The notes: generated by a model not told the origin, from the letters alone. A DNA stretch of 64,000 nucleotides from Prevotella sp. HUN102 (GCF_000688375.1 NZ_JIAF01000001.1:434001-498000); one strand, 5' to 3'. Positions 32,921-42,723 are shown, numbered from the stretch's first letter. Translations and numbers: made by a program.

Positions 32921-34276
32921 ATGCTGTTAAACCTCAAGCCTTATTACACACATTACCGTTCATTGACTCATCTGGGAGTGCCCATCATCATCGGACAAAT
33001 CGGTACTATCGTGCTCGGATTTGCCGACACGCTGATGATCGGCCGACACAGCACGCAGGAACTGGCTGCTGCGGCATTCGTAAACAATATGTTTGTGCTC
33101 GTGCTTATCTTTGCAATGGGATTCTCCTACGGCCTCACGCCGATTGTAGGGTCGCTCTACGGCCGCGAGGAGCACGGCAAGATAGGTGGAATGCTCAAGA
33201 ACTCGCTGGTGGCGAACACATTGCTGGCGTTGGGACTGGTGGTAATAATGACCATTCTTTATCTGAATCTGGGCAATCTCGGGCAGCCCGAGGAACTTTT
33301 GCCGCTGATGAGGCCCTACTTTATCGTGAATCTCATATCGCTTCCGTTCGTCTCTTGGTTCAACACTTTCAAGCAACTGTCTGACGGAACCACGGACACG
33401 AAAACGCCGATGTGGATTCTTTTGGGTGGAAATCTGCTCAACATCGTAGGAAACTATGTGCTGATATACGGCAAGGTGGGCTTTCCCGAGCTCGGTCTGT
33501 ACGGTGCAGGTCTGTCTACGATGTTCTCACGCATCGTGATGGCACTCGTCTTTGCCTACGTGTTCCTCTGCACGAAGCGTTTCAACAGCTATAAAGGCGG
33601 CTTCTTCGCCGAACCCATCAATGGCAAGGACATTTCGCATCTCTGCCGAATCGGCTTTCCCCTGAGCATACAGATGGGAATGGAGACGGCAGCCTTCAGT
33701 CTGAGTTCCATTATGGTGGGCTGGATTGGAGCGATGGCACTGGCCGCCCATCAGGTAATGCTCACTATTTCGCAGTTCTTCTATATGGTATATTACGGAA
33801 TGGGGTCGGCAGTTGCCGTGCGTGTGAGCTATTTTACCGGTCAGCACGACTATAAAGCCGTCAGCTATTCAGCCTCGGCCGGCTTCCATCTGATACTCCT
33901 CATAGCCTTTGCCGTCTCTGTTCCGGTGGTTATCTGGCGCGATTCGTTGGGCGTAATCTTCACCGACAGCAGCGAAGTGTGCGAAATGGTGGGGCTTGCC
34001 ATACTGCCGTTGATTGTCTATCAGTTCGGCGACGGAATGCAATGTGCCTACGGAAACGCACTGCGTGGGCTTTCCTATGTTCAGCCTCTTATGTACACGG
34101 CGTTCATTGCCTACTTCGTTATCAGTCTTCCGCTCGGATATTTCCTTGGAATCTACCTTGAGGGAGGACTGCTCGGCATTTGGTTTGCCTTCCCGTTCGG
34201 GCTTACCACGGCGGGATTTCTCTATTATTGGTACTTCCGAAAGCGATTGAAGGAAGTGTGGCATCTGCAAAGGTAA
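32921..34276 (+). CDS. MATE family efflux transporter
   Basis: 451 residues, about twelve membrane helices in two pseudo-repeats, the standard length for NorM-like exporters. Typical segments are GVPIIIGQIGTIVLGFADTL near the start, SYGLTPIVGSLYGREEHGK, and LSIQMGMETAAFSLSSIMVG after the midpoint. It exports cationic drugs or metabolites in exchange for Na+ or H+; the substrate cannot be told. It lies in the DUF4230 operon. Confidence 0.9.
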   Translation: MLLNLKPYYTHYRSLTHLGVPIIIGQIGTIVLGFADTLMIGRHSTQELAAAAFVNNMFVLVLIFAMGFSYGLTPIVGSLYGREEHGKIGGMLKNSLVANTLLALGLVVIMTILYLNLGNLGQPEELLPLMRPYFIVNLISLPFVSWFNTFKQLSDGTTDTKTPMWILLGGNLLNIVGNYVLIYGKVGFPELGLYGAGLSTMFSRIVMALVFAYVFLCTKRFNSYKGGFFAEPINGKDISHLCRIGFPLSIQMGMETAAFSLSSIMVGWIGAMALAAHQVMLTISQFFYMVYYGMGSAVAVRVSYFTGQHDYKAVSYSASAGFHLILLIAFAVSVPVVIWRDSLGVIFTDSSEVCEMVGLAILPLIVYQFGDGMQCAYGNALRGLSYVQPLMYTAFIAYFVISLPLGYFLGIYLEGGLLGIWFAFPFGLTTAGFLYYWYFRKRLKEVWHLQR

Positions 34277-34308
34277 AGTAAGGACGAATATCCACAATAC
34301 TATAACTT

Positions 34309-34995
34309 ATGAAACAAACTGTTTTCAAACCTATTCTTATCGGCATTTTCGCTATCCTGATGCAATCCTGTCATAAAGACCCTGTGTTTCTCTACGGCTA
34401 CATACATTCATCAGAGGTTCAGAAAAAACTTATGGAGGGCGTGAGCGGAACCTATTCGGGTAAGATGCTCTGTATAGGAAGTGCTGAAACGCAGCCCGAT
34501 GCGGAGTCTGTGAGGAAGACAACAGAGGACGTCAGATATACCGTGGATGGCTATCAGCCCAATTACAGCGGCAAGAATGCGGGATACATCACCATTCACA
34601 ACTATCCCGTCAGCCTGATTGGCTACACCGTTACCGATCCGGAGCTTGCAGCCGCCCTGAAAGCACAGCCCAACCGCGACCTGCAAATTCGTTTCTGGAT
34701 AGGCGACCCTGTCCTCTCCCGTGAGGAAAACAAGACCAAAGGCACTATCAATTTTGAGTATATACCGGTCAGCCTGTCTCTGGAATATGGTGGAACGTTG
34801 CACAATGTGCTTATCAAGTTAGGAGGAAACAATGCCATCGAAATAGATGGAGAGAAGGAATCAACGTGGAATATCAATGCATTGACTTTCTCTGTCAGTT
34901 CCATTTCGGTAGACGGAAAACTGAAACAGGAATACGAACAATGGGAAAAGAAGTCGAGTGAGTTCTATACATTCATACGAGGCAAGCGGGACTAA
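34309..34995 (+). CDS. Lipoprotein, DUF4840-like
   Basis: 228 residues with lipobox LMQSC (Cys21). The body runs VSGTYSGKMLCIGSAETQPD, GYITIHNYPVSLIGYTV and SWELLI-like strands, ending EQWEKKSSEFYTFIRGKRD. I place it tentatively in the DUF4840 family of Bacteroidetes lipoproteins with unknown function. It follows the MATE gene by 32 bases and may be in the same operon. The 3' end faces cmk across a large inverted repeat. Confidence 0.6.
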   Translation: MKQTVFKPILIGIFAILMQSCHKDPVFLYGYIHSSEVQKKLMEGVSGTYSGKMLCIGSAETQPDAESVRKTTEDVRYTVDGYQPNYSGKNAGYITIHNYPVSLIGYTVTDPELAAALKAQPNRDLQIRFWIGDPVLSREENKTKGTINFEYIPVSLSLEYGGTLHNVLIKLGGNNAIEIDGEKESTWNINALTFSVSSISVDGKLKQEYEQWEKKSSEFYTFIRGKRD

Positions 34996-35065
34996 GAGGG
35001 ACGGTTGGCAAGAAGACAAGGGAACAGATTGGCAAGAAAACCACTTCTTAAGCTGAGTTCGGAAT

Positions 35066-35215
35066 AAACAGACAAGAAAATAAGGTAACGGATTTACAGG
35101 AAAACCGGTTGATGATGGTAAAGCTATAAGCTGATTGTTTAAGAATCTCCATCTCAACCCGCCCCATTGGCATTGATTTTCTTGTAAATCCGTTCCCTTA
35201 TTTTCTTGTCTGTTT
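35066..35215. repeat. 39-bp inverted repeat between convergent genes
   Basis: Bases 35066-35104 and 35177-35215 are inverted copies with 37 of 39 positions paired and a 72-base spacer. A weaker related segment (GACAAGGGAACAGATTGGCA) lies at about 35018-35037. It would form a large hairpin at the meeting point of the lipoprotein gene and cmk, and could serve as a two-way terminator. Confidence 0.92.
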
Positions 35216-35227
35216 CCTAAATTCTGC

Positions 35228-35917
35228 CTATTGTACTGCTTTCTTATACTGTTCCATCAGCCATTCCTTCTGTTCGGCAATGGAGATATTGCTGTTGTCG
35301 AGTTCTATTGCATCGTCGGCTTTGCGCAGAGGCGACGTTTCGCGGTGCGAATCAATGTAGTCGCGTTCCTGCACATTCTTGAGAATCTCGGCGAAATCGG
35401 CATCCGTTCCCTTGGCTTTCAACTCATCGAAACGACGCTGCGCACGCACTTCGGCAGATGCTGTAACGAAAATCTTGAGTTCGGCATTCGGAAACACTAC
35501 CGTACCGATGTCTCTGCCGTCCATCACGATACCTTTTTCGTCGCCCATCTTCTGTTGCTGGGCCACGAGTGCAGCACGGACAGATGGCACGGCAGCGATT
35601 GGACTGACGTGAGACGATACTTCCATCTGGCGGATTTCCTGTTCCACGTTCTCGCCGTTGAGATAAGTATCGGGTCTGCCCGTTTCCGGATTCAGCCTGA
35701 AACTGATGTCTATGTCGGAAATCCGTGCTTCGAGTTCGGCAAGCTTGATAGTACCGTCTTCATTGAAGAGATTGTTGCGGAGGGCAAACAGCGTTACCGA
35801 ACGGTACATTGCGCCGGTATCTACATAGATATACCCGATTTCGCGTGCCAAGTCTTTCGCCATTGTGCTCTTACCACAAGAAGAAAAGCCGTCGATGGCT
35901 ATAATGATTTTTTTCAT
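35228..35917 (-). CDS. cmk: Cytidylate kinase
   Basis: 229 residues. The P-loop [18 protein letters not shown] and the following [15 protein letters not shown] are diagnostic; the CMP-binding insert contains [19 protein letters not shown], and [20 protein letters not shown] carries the conserved Arg-Asp. It phosphorylates CMP and dCMP with ATP. It lies 185 bases downstream of porQ on the same strand, an order I recall from Porphyromonas. Confidence 0.95.
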   Translation of the reverse strand: MKKIIIAIDGFSSCGKSTMAKDLAREIGYIYVDTGAMYRSVTLFALRNNLFNEDGTIKLAELEARISDIDISFRLNPETGRPDTYLNGENVEQEIRQMEVSSHVSPIAAVPSVRAALVAQQQKMGDEKGIVMDGRDIGTVVFPNAELKIFVTASAEVRAQRRFDELKAKGTDADFAEILKNVQERDYIDSHRETSPLRKADDAIELDNSNISIAEQKEWLMEQYKKAVQ

Positions 35918-36102
35918 AATAAATTGGTTTCCAGTCCTTTCCCACGAAAGGAATACTTTGGGAGAAAGTGGCCGGAAATTATTTTAAATGTTATACTTTG
36001 TTTTTTCAAGTTCCGTTCATCCACCATCGGGAGCGTATCGCATCAGGACTAACCCTCGGCAAGGGCGCATCCCTTCGGAGAATATTCGCGGCGTTCGCAA
36101 GA

Positions 36103-37047
36103 TTAAAGCGTATATGCGAGATTCACGAGGATTGAGCTGCTCGATGCGTGATACTTTCCATAGGCGAGGTTGAGCTTGAAACGCTCAAGATTGATGCCTC
36201 CACCAAAGCTGAACCCGGCTCCGTGTGCGCTTGCGTCGTCCATCTTGCCGATAACCATCTCGTCGGCTTTACGGAAATTGTAGCCGCCGCCAATCCAAAT
36301 GCTCTGCGAGAGAAGAATGTCTGCACCGAGATTGACGTGATTTGCAAAACGATAATTGTAATGAGTGAGGTCTACCAACGTGAGCGAGAGCCGCACCGGA
36401 AGGGATGCAAGCGTCTTGCTCACGCCCACTTGCAGGTCGAAAGGCATCTTTCCGAAGTCCTCTTCGTAAGCCTTCACTTGTCCACCAAGATTTTTCGCAA
36501 CGGCGGAAGCCGACCATTCACGCTCGGGATCATAGTAATTCAAACCAAGGTCTACGCCAACGGCAATGCTGTTGTAGTTGCCGATATAAGAAGTAACGAA
36601 TTTCGCCGTGATACCACCGACGAAATTCCGTGCCAGTTCGTAGGAAAAAATGCCCTGTATGGCTATTTCGCTCGCATTAAATTCGCCTGTCTGGACGTTG
36701 TTTTCGTCCACTTCCTTCATCTTTCCGTAGTTCATATACTGTATTCCGCCTGCGAGCGTGCCTTTTTCCTTGATGGTTTTCGTGAACGAAGCCCCCATAT
36801 AGTTCGCTCCTTTCATATAGTTCATATAGTTCAGCCCGATGGTCATATCGCTGACCGACGATGCAAGAGCCGGATTTGAGAACATCAGGGAGGGATCATC
36901 CTCTATAATCGTAATGTTTTCGCCGCCGAGAGCTGCTGCGTGCGCACTTACAGGTAGGCGCAGGAAGTTATATTCTGTCTGGCTCTCCTGTGCCCAAGCC
37001 ATCGTTGTCGATGCTATAAGGAAGAGAGTGAAAATGAGCTTTTTCAT
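36103..37047 (-). CDS. porQ: Type IX secretion system protein PorQ
   Basis: 314 residues with a signal peptide (IFTLFLIASTTMAWAQ). The body begins NFLRLPVSAHAAALGGENIT and continues as regular outer-membrane strands to VNLAYTL at the end: the PorQ/PorV-like barrel plan. PorQ takes part in the surface-attachment stage of type IX secretion in Bacteroidetes. A TATCTTTG box lies on its strand at 37070-37077. Confidence 0.9.
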   Translation of the reverse strand: MKKLIFTLFLIASTTMAWAQESQTEYNFLRLPVSAHAAALGGENITIIEDDPSLMFSNPALASSVSDMTIGLNYMNYMKGANYMGASFTKTIKEKGTLAGGIQYMNYGKMKEVDENNVQTGEFNASEIAIQGIFSYELARNFVGGITAKFVTSYIGNYNSIAVGVDLGLNYYDPEREWSASAVAKNLGGQVKAYEEDFGKMPFDLQVGVSKTLASLPVRLSLTLVDLTHYNYRFANHVNLGADILLSQSIWIGGGYNFRKADEMVIGKMDDASAHGAGFSFGGGINLERFKLNLAYGKYHASSSSILVNLAYTL

Positions 37048-37069
37048 TTAATCTACTTTAATTTATCGG

Positions 37070-37077
37070 CAAAGATA
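37070..37077 (-). promoter_or_regulatory. -7 box TATCTTTG for porQ
   Basis: The minus strand reads TATCTTTG, 22 bases before the porQ start codon. Confidence 0.65.
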
Positions 37078-37282
37078 CATCTTTTTCCGAATATCTTATT
37101 AATTTTGTCAGTCGAAAGTGGTGCTAAGGGCTATTGCACATTCGGACAAACAAGCCGACTTGCAGCTTTCCCGTCAGCATTTCAACACCGTGTCTTAGCG
37201 AAGAAGAAGGTTCGTTGCAGAGCCTGAAACCTTCATCAGACACTCTTTTATAACGAGTTTCGGCTCTTTTTAGTGTTCAGAA

Positions 37283-38077
37283 TTGGAAATAAAGAAAACA
37301 AATAAGGCAGATTTAGAGAACAAGCGATGGATAGGTTTCGTGCTTGGGCTTGTCTGTGCGCTTTCAATATTCTTTGTTGCAATGGAATATTCCGATGAAA
37401 ATACAAGCGATTCCGAGAAACTCATCGACTTGGTAAAAGACCTTGAACTGAAAGATACGGAACTTCTGCCTGCCATTGACCAACAGGATTTGGCTGCTGA
37501 GAAGGAAGATAAGAAGCCAACGATGGAGGATATGCTGAATATGAAGCGCAGCGAAACGCCACAGAAGGTTACACCGAAGGAAATCGGCAGTATGGATTCA
37601 AACGATGACAAGACGGCTGCGCCCAATGTGAGCAACGTTCCTGTGCTTACGACGGAACCGACTACGATTCCCGACCCTCCGACGGTTTCGGAAGTGGACA
37701 AGGAAGAGAAGAACAAGATGACCGACAAGAACTCCGATGAGGAACTGGAACGATACGATGACAAGGTAAGCAAGCGCATTCTGTCCGATACGCCAACCCC
37801 TCCGGGAGGATGGAGTGAGTTTATGAAATGGCTTACTTCGAGCATCAAATATCCGATTTCGGCAAAGAATGCAAACAAGCAAGGCATTGTAAACGTAACG
37901 TTTATCATAAATGCAGACGGATCGGTAAGTGATGTAAAGATAAAGAACGGAAAAACACCCGAGTTCGACAACGAAGTGCTGCGTGTGGTGCGCACGATGG
38001 GAAAATGGAAACCGGGTATTGAAAACAATAAACCTTGTCGGTCGATGATAGAAGTGCCCGTAGTTTTCTCGCTGTAA
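37283..38077 (+). CDS. TonB family energy transducer, TTG start
   Basis: 264 residues. The only start in frame is TTG at 37283, since a stop codon lies at 37271-37273; the peptide then begins EIKKTNKADLENKRW, exactly the usual Bacteroidetes TonB opening. One membrane helix (IGFVLGLVCALSIFFVAMEY) is followed by an acidic and Pro-rich periplasmic linker. The C-terminal TonB domain is near residues 180-264 (GIVNVTFIINADGSVSDVKI, then MIEVPVVFSL). It passes proton-motive energy to outer-membrane receptors. Confidence 0.88.
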   Translation: MEIKKTNKADLENKRWIGFVLGLVCALSIFFVAMEYSDENTSDSEKLIDLVKDLELKDTELLPAIDQQDLAAEKEDKKPTMEDMLNMKRSETPQKVTPKEIGSMDSNDDKTAAPNVSNVPVLTTEPTTIPDPPTVSEVDKEEKNKMTDKNSDEELERYDDKVSKRILSDTPTPPGGWSEFMKWLTSSIKYPISAKNANKQGIVNVTFIINADGSVSDVKIKNGKTPEFDNEVLRVVRTMGKWKPGIENNKPCRSMIEVPVVFSL

Positions 38078-38107
38078 GGCTTCGACTGCGCAACATTTCT
38101 TTCACAG

Positions 38108-38143
38108 TTGTCCTACACCTTATATAATATAGGACAATAATTT
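38108..38143 (+). terminator. Probable terminator after the TonB gene
   Basis: TTGTCCTA (38108-38115) pairs with TAGGACAA (38130-38137), followed by TAATTTTAAT. Confidence 0.7.
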
Positions 38144-38203
38144 TAATACTTTTCCGTTATTGAGAATACAAAATTAATCTGAAAATATCAAAATCTGACA
38201 TAT

Positions 38204-39178
38204 ATGTACACATCAGAAGAACTTCTAAAGAAAGTAAACGATTATCTGGCAGGGCTTACTTACGGTCGCAAACCCGCAAGTCTGTACGAGCCAATCAAGT
38301 ATGTGTTGGACTTGGGAGGCAAGCGTATCCGTCCGGTATTGATGCTCTTGGCGTATAACCTTTATAAGGACAATCCTGAAACAATACTTTCCTCTGCCTG
38401 TGCATTGGAAACCTACCATAACTACACGCTCCTTCACGACGACTTGATGGATGAAGCACCTATTCGCCGTGGTCAGCAGACGGTACATAAGAAGTGGAAC
38501 GACAATCAGGCGATACTTTCCGGCGATTCAATGTTGGTGCTTGCGTATGAAAGACTGGTGCAATGCGATGCCAAACATCTTAATGCCGTGCTTCCTCTAT
38601 TCACGGAAACGGCATTGGAGATAGGCGAAGGGCAGCAATATGATATGGAATTTGAAAACCGTAATGACGTTACGGTGGACGAATATATCGAAATGATTCG
38701 CCTGAAAACCAGTGTTCTGCTGGCCTGTGCTATGAAAATGGGAGCTATTCTTGCCGATGCGCCATCCGAAGATGCCGAAAATCTCTATAAGTTCGGCGAA
38801 CAGATAGGTCTCGCTTTTCAGTTGCAGGACGACTATCTCGATGTTTACGGCGATTCAAAGGTATTTGGAAAGAAGATCGGTGGAGACATCGTTTCAAACA
38901 AAAAGACCTATATGCTCATCACGGCTTTCAATCAGGCAAACGATGAACAACGCTCACTCCTTGAACATTGGATTGGTCAGGAAGAGTTCGATGCTGAGGA
39001 AAAGATTGCAGCCGTAACGAAATTGTACAACGAAATAGGGATTGACAGACTTGCAAAGGAAAAGATTGACGATTATTTTGAACTAAGCAAGAAATATCTC
39101 GAGGGGGTAAACATTCCCGAGGAACGCAAAGCTGCGCTGAAAGCATACGCAGCCGATATGATGAAGAGACAAAAGTAG
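38204..39178 (+). CDS. Polyprenyl diphosphate synthase
   Basis: 324 residues, trans-isoprenyl synthase fold. The first Asp-rich motif is LLHDDLMDEAPIRRG near residue 85, the second LAFQLQDDYLDVYGD near 205, and GGKRIRPVLMLLAYN near 33 binds isopentenyl diphosphate. It makes a linear prenyl diphosphate, either farnesyl/geranylgeranyl or the longer chain for menaquinone; the length-determining residues do not let me decide. No close operon partner. Confidence 0.9.
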   Translation: MYTSEELLKKVNDYLAGLTYGRKPASLYEPIKYVLDLGGKRIRPVLMLLAYNLYKDNPETILSSACALETYHNYTLLHDDLMDEAPIRRGQQTVHKKWNDNQAILSGDSMLVLAYERLVQCDAKHLNAVLPLFTETALEIGEGQQYDMEFENRNDVTVDEYIEMIRLKTSVLLACAMKMGAILADAPSEDAENLYKFGEQIGLAFQLQDDYLDVYGDSKVFGKKIGGDIVSNKKTYMLITAFNQANDEQRSLLEHWIGQEEFDAEEKIAAVTKLYNEIGIDRLAKEKIDDYFELSKKYLEGVNIPEERKAALKAYAADMMKRQK

Positions 39179-39253
39179 AGAAACCATATTCGCTGTTTCT
39201 TATCGCTTTTTCCACCAATTTGCCAATCCTGATACTTTATTAAACATTCAGAA

Positions 39254-39952
39254 ATGCCTTACAGACGACTTCCAAAAACCGATGCTGCACGCCTGAAAGC
39301 GTTGAAAACATTGTTGGAAAACAATGAAATATATACTGTCCGAAACAAATTCATAGACTGGAAACTGCTGAATCAGGCACAACCTCTGCACGACAGACTG
39401 CTCACTGCCATTGAGCAGTACAGGATTTCTATGTCGTCGCAGGTGCGGAATGCGAAGAAGATGGACGGACTGCAAAAGCGTGCGCTGATGTATCTCAGCC
39501 ATTTCATTCAGGTTTTGCTGATGTCCGTAGAACGAGGAGAGATTAAGCGCAGTCAATTAGTGCTTTACGGTTTCGATGAAGATACTACAACGCTCCCGAA
39601 TCTGAAAAACAATGTGGGATTATTGGAATGGGGACCGAAAGTTATAGAAGGCGAAAAGGCACGCCAAAAGAAGGGAGGCCGCCCCATCTATAACCCGTCA
39701 ATCGGTATGGTTTCCACTCATTTCGACATTTATCAAGAGGTGCGTAATTCGCAGAAGCGTCTCCAACAGCGTACCTTCAAAGCCCATCAAGACATATCAA
39801 AGCTGCGTCCGGAAATCGACGAACTGCTCTTGGAACTATGGAACGCCATAGAAAACCACTTTGCAGAGCTTCCTCCGGAACAGAAATTCAACGAGTGCAG
39901 AAAATTTGGCGTGGTATATTATTACCGTCGGCACGAAGAAAATCTTTATTAA
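39254..39952 (+). CDS. Conserved hypothetical protein, 232 residues
   Basis: A basic, mostly helical soluble protein: YRRLPKTDAARLKALKTLLE at the start, then KRALMYLSHFIQVLLMSVER and KAHQDISKLRPEIDELLLEL. The loop KKGGRPIYNPSIGMVSTHFD is Gly/Pro-rich, and the end CRKFGVVYYYRRHEENLY is notable. I have seen this pattern only as hypothetical proteins in Bacteroidales, and no function is known to me. It stands alone between the polyprenyl synthase and kdsB. Confidence 0.7.
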   Translation: MPYRRLPKTDAARLKALKTLLENNEIYTVRNKFIDWKLLNQAQPLHDRLLTAIEQYRISMSSQVRNAKKMDGLQKRALMYLSHFIQVLLMSVERGEIKRSQLVLYGFDEDTTTLPNLKNNVGLLEWGPKVIEGEKARQKKGGRPIYNPSIGMVSTHFDIYQEVRNSQKRLQQRTFKAHQDISKLRPEIDELLLELWNAIENHFAELPPEQKFNECRKFGVVYYYRRHEENLY

Positions 39953-40051
39953 GACGATGTTAAAATCTCACAGTCCCAGTATCTCTATCCTTCTGTAAGA
40001 GATTTTCTGCTCTTTTACGAGAAACTCACTATTCTTTTTAAAGCCTCTCCC

Positions 40052-40792
40052 CTATCTCTTTGCGAGAAACTCCTCTGCCTTGCTCAGGTCTTCAGGCGTA
40101 TCAATACCTACGGTTTCTATATCTGTCAAGCCCACCTGAATCCTGTAACCGTTCTGAAGCCATCGCAACTGTTCCAATCCTTCGGCAAGCTCAAGGCTCG
40201 ACTGTGGCAGTTTCGTAATTTGGCGCAACACCTCTGAGCGATAGGCATAAAGCCCGATATGCTTCAGGAAAGGATAACTTTCGAGCCAGTCTTTTTCTTC
40301 CTTGCCACGAATGTACGGAGCCAACGCACGGGTAAAATACATTGCATAGCCGTTGTTGTCCAGAATAATCTTAGGCGAATTGGGATTTCGTGCAGCCTCG
40401 ATGCTCTCAAATCTTTTTCCCAATGTAGCAATCTGCGTTCTGTCGTCCTCAAAACAGGAGATTACCGTTTCTATCTGGCTTTTCTGAATGAAAGGCTCGT
40501 CTCCCTGAATATTGATTACCACGTCGAACCCACCTCCAATCTTTTCAAGTGCCTCTGCAATACGGTCGGTTCCACTCTGATGGTCGGAACGCGTCATAAC
40601 AACATTCGCGCCAAGCGATTCCACCGTATTATATATGCGCTCATCATCGGTTGCCACCCAAACCTCATCAAGCACCTCTTGAACCTGTTCGATTACTCTC
40701 TGGATAACATATTTACCTCCCAATTTTGCCAAAGGTTTGCCGGGAAAGCGTGTAGACGCATAGCGTGCGGGAATTATTCCAATTACTTTCAT
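40052..40792 (-). CDS. kdsB: CMP-KDO synthetase (KdsB)
   Basis: 246 residues. The nucleotide-binding start IGIIPARYASTRFPGKPLAK, then NVVMTRSDHQSGTDRIAEAL and INIQGDEPFI, are diagnostic. The enzyme joins CTP and KDO to CMP-KDO for lipid A core assembly. On its strand TAACTTTG at 40819-40826 is a fitting -7 box. kdsC, acting earlier in the same pathway, is 2 kb away on the other strand. Confidence 0.95.
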   Translation of the reverse strand: MKVIGIIPARYASTRFPGKPLAKLGGKYVIQRVIEQVQEVLDEVWVATDDERIYNTVESLGANVVMTRSDHQSGTDRIAEALEKIGGGFDVVINIQGDEPFIQKSQIETVISCFEDDRTQIATLGKRFESIEAARNPNSPKIILDNNGYAMYFTRALAPYIRGKEEKDWLESYPFLKHIGLYAYRSEVLRQITKLPQSSLELAEGLEQLRWLQNGYRIQVGLTDIETVGIDTPEDLSKAEEFLAKR

Positions 40793-40862
40793 TTTTTATT
40801 TTCTGTTTAAAGTCGAAGCAAAGTTACGATAAGTTTTCCACAATAGCTTTGCTTCCCGAGAT

Positions 40863-41846
40863 TTATATTCTGTAATACCAAAACAAAAGTTTGTTCAACC
40901 AAGAATAGGAAAACCTGAACCACCGATAGGAACTCACAGGTTTGCCGCCGAAACTCAATATAAAGTCGCGGTATTGGCTGTGATTAAACGGCAAACCGAT
41001 ATTAAGAAAGTGCAGATGATCCTGTCCGATTGCATACATTTCCTTGAGCGCACACCATATAGTGGCGTAATGAGGATAGAACAAAGCATACCTTTTCTTG
41101 AGCGAAGTCTCGAACCACAGCATCGACTCCTTTCCCGAATCCACGATAACGCTGCCTCCGATAATCTTATCCTTATAGAGCGTTACGAAAATATGTCCGT
41201 TGGCACTCGCTCCAATGAGCTGAAAAAGTTTCTCATTCGGAATGTAACGCTGTTTTCTGAATCGGTAATAGCCTTTCACCAATTTGTAGAAAGCCCTTAT
41301 CTCCTCATTGCTTTGGGCTTCACGGGTCGTAATTCCCGAATCCCACGCCTTCTTCAAACGCTTGACGGTCTTCTTGGAAAGTCTTTCCTCTGGGGCTTTG
41401 CTGTGCAGCGAATTGTGAATCTGCGACCACGGTATGGGCACAAAGTTATGGCTCCGCAGGCATTTATAGCCGAACATCTTCTGCGAAATGTCGCTCACTT
41501 CCACGTGCGTGCAACGGTGTTTGCGGAGATATGCCATCAGCGTATCGAACATACAGGTAAAAACCTTCAGCTTCTCCACAACATTTTTCTCGACACTCTC
41601 CTCGTAAACACCCTCTCCATAGACACGTCCGTAGTCCAATAGATGGAAAGGAACGAACCGCCACCGATGGCGGATCGTTGCCAGAAGCTGCCCTATCGTT
41701 TTTCCGTCTTCACGAACGGCTACAACCATACACGGAGACATACCTGGCGTACGCTCCAGAATCCCAAACAGCTCCTGACTATGAAAGAAATTGCCAAAAG
41801 TAAGTTGTGGAAGGTCTCTACTGTCGGTTATAATACGAATCGTCAT
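40863..41846 (-). CDS. GNAT/FemAB-like acyltransferase
   Basis: 327 residues, two GNAT-like halves: VVAVREDGKTIGQLLATIRH near residue 42 and VTLYKDKIIGGSVIVDSGKE near 235, separated by a basic segment (KKTVKRLKKAWDSG). This is the plan of FemAB-type or related peptidyl/acetyl transferases, where the second half binds the acyl donor. The substrate is unknown; position next to KDO genes hints at envelope work. TATTTTTG at 41863-41870 (minus) is a likely -7 box. Confidence 0.7.
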   Translation of the reverse strand: MTIRIITDSRDLPQLTFGNFFHSQELFGILERTPGMSPCMVVAVREDGKTIGQLLATIRHRWRFVPFHLLDYGRVYGEGVYEESVEKNVVEKLKVFTCMFDTLMAYLRKHRCTHVEVSDISQKMFGYKCLRSHNFVPIPWSQIHNSLHSKAPEERLSKKTVKRLKKAWDSGITTREAQSNEEIRAFYKLVKGYYRFRKQRYIPNEKLFQLIGASANGHIFVTLYKDKIIGGSVIVDSGKESMLWFETSLKKRYALFYPHYATIWCALKEMYAIGQDHLHFLNIGLPFNHSQYRDFILSFGGKPVSSYRWFRFSYSWLNKLLFWYYRI

Positions 41847-41923
41847 AAATCCTCCTTAGCTGCAAAAATAGTAAATGTTTTCTAAAAAAGCAACCTACAT
41901 CGTGTTTTTTGACTGTCTTTTAG

Positions 41924-41931
41924 TAATTTTG
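41924..41931 (+). promoter_or_regulatory. -7 box TAATTTTG close to a start codon
   Basis: TAATTTTG is followed by seven bases and then the ATG at 41939, so the mRNA would have almost no leader. Confidence 0.6.
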
Positions 41932-41938
41932 TAGTATT

Positions 41939-42712
41939 ATGAAAATAGTATTGATAGGTGCCGGCAATCTGGCCACCTGCCTTGGAAGGGCACTTCAGCT
42001 TGCAAAACACGAGATACGTCAGGTGTACAGCCGGACGCTTTCCTCGGCTCAGCAACTGGCAGACAGGCTCAACGCTGCTGCCGTCTCTGACATAGAAGAG
42101 GTAACGAAAGATGCCGACCTCTACATTATTGCTGTCAAAGACAGTGCGTTGGAATCCGTAATTCGGCAGTTGTGCGTGGGCAGAGAGGAGCGCATTTTCG
42201 TGCATACGGCAGGCTCTATGCCGATGAACATTTTCAGCGGCAGGGCAAAGCACTTTGGAGTAATCTATCCTATGCAGACCTTTTCCAAAGCGCGTGAGGT
42301 TGATTTCAGGGAAATTCCCATTTTCCTCGAAGCCAGTTCGGAATCCGTTTATGCAGAAATCAACGAACTGGCACGAAGCATTTCAAGCAGAATTTACAAG
42401 CTGAACAGCGCAGACAGACGCTACCTGCACCTGTCTGCCGTATGGGCGTGCAATTTCGTAAACCATTGCTATAACATTTCATCGGAAGTGCTTGAGCAGA
42501 AATGCATTCCCTTCAGCGTAATGCTCCCATTGATAGACGAGACTGCACGGAAAATACACACGATGCAGCCGAGAGATGCCCAGACCGGACCTGCCGTCCG
42601 CTACGACGAAAACGTGATTCGCGCACAGATGGAGCTGATGGGTTTCGATGCCGACTCGCAGAAACTGTACGAAAGCCTGTCTGTCAATATTCACAAAAAG
42701 AACAACAAATAA
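41939..42712 (+). CDS. Rossmann-fold / DUF2520 dehydrogenase-like protein
   Basis: 257 residues. The N-terminus KIVLIGAGNLATCLGRALQ is an NAD(P)-binding Rossmann loop, followed by LYIIAVKDSALESVI. The C-terminal helical domain (LHLSAVWACNFVNHCYNISS) is DUF2520, related to ketopantoate and pyrroline-carboxylate reductases. The substrate is unknown. It is the first of three genes with kdsC and maf, an order I recall as conserved in Bacteroidetes. Confidence 0.82.
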   Translation: MKIVLIGAGNLATCLGRALQLAKHEIRQVYSRTLSSAQQLADRLNAAAVSDIEEVTKDADLYIIAVKDSALESVIRQLCVGREERIFVHTAGSMPMNIFSGRAKHFGVIYPMQTFSKAREVDFREIPIFLEASSESVYAEINELARSISSRIYKLNSADRRYLHLSAVWACNFVNHCYNISSEVLEQKCIPFSVMLPLIDETARKIHTMQPRDAQTGPAVRYDENVIRAQMELMGFDADSQKLYESLSVNIHKKNNK

Positions 42713-42723
42713 ATTTCAATACA

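Noticed and set aside
37270..38028. Ser/Phe-rich frame opposite the TonB gene
   Set aside because: Composition reflects the reverse complement of the acidic Pro-rich linker; TonB motifs decide the strand.
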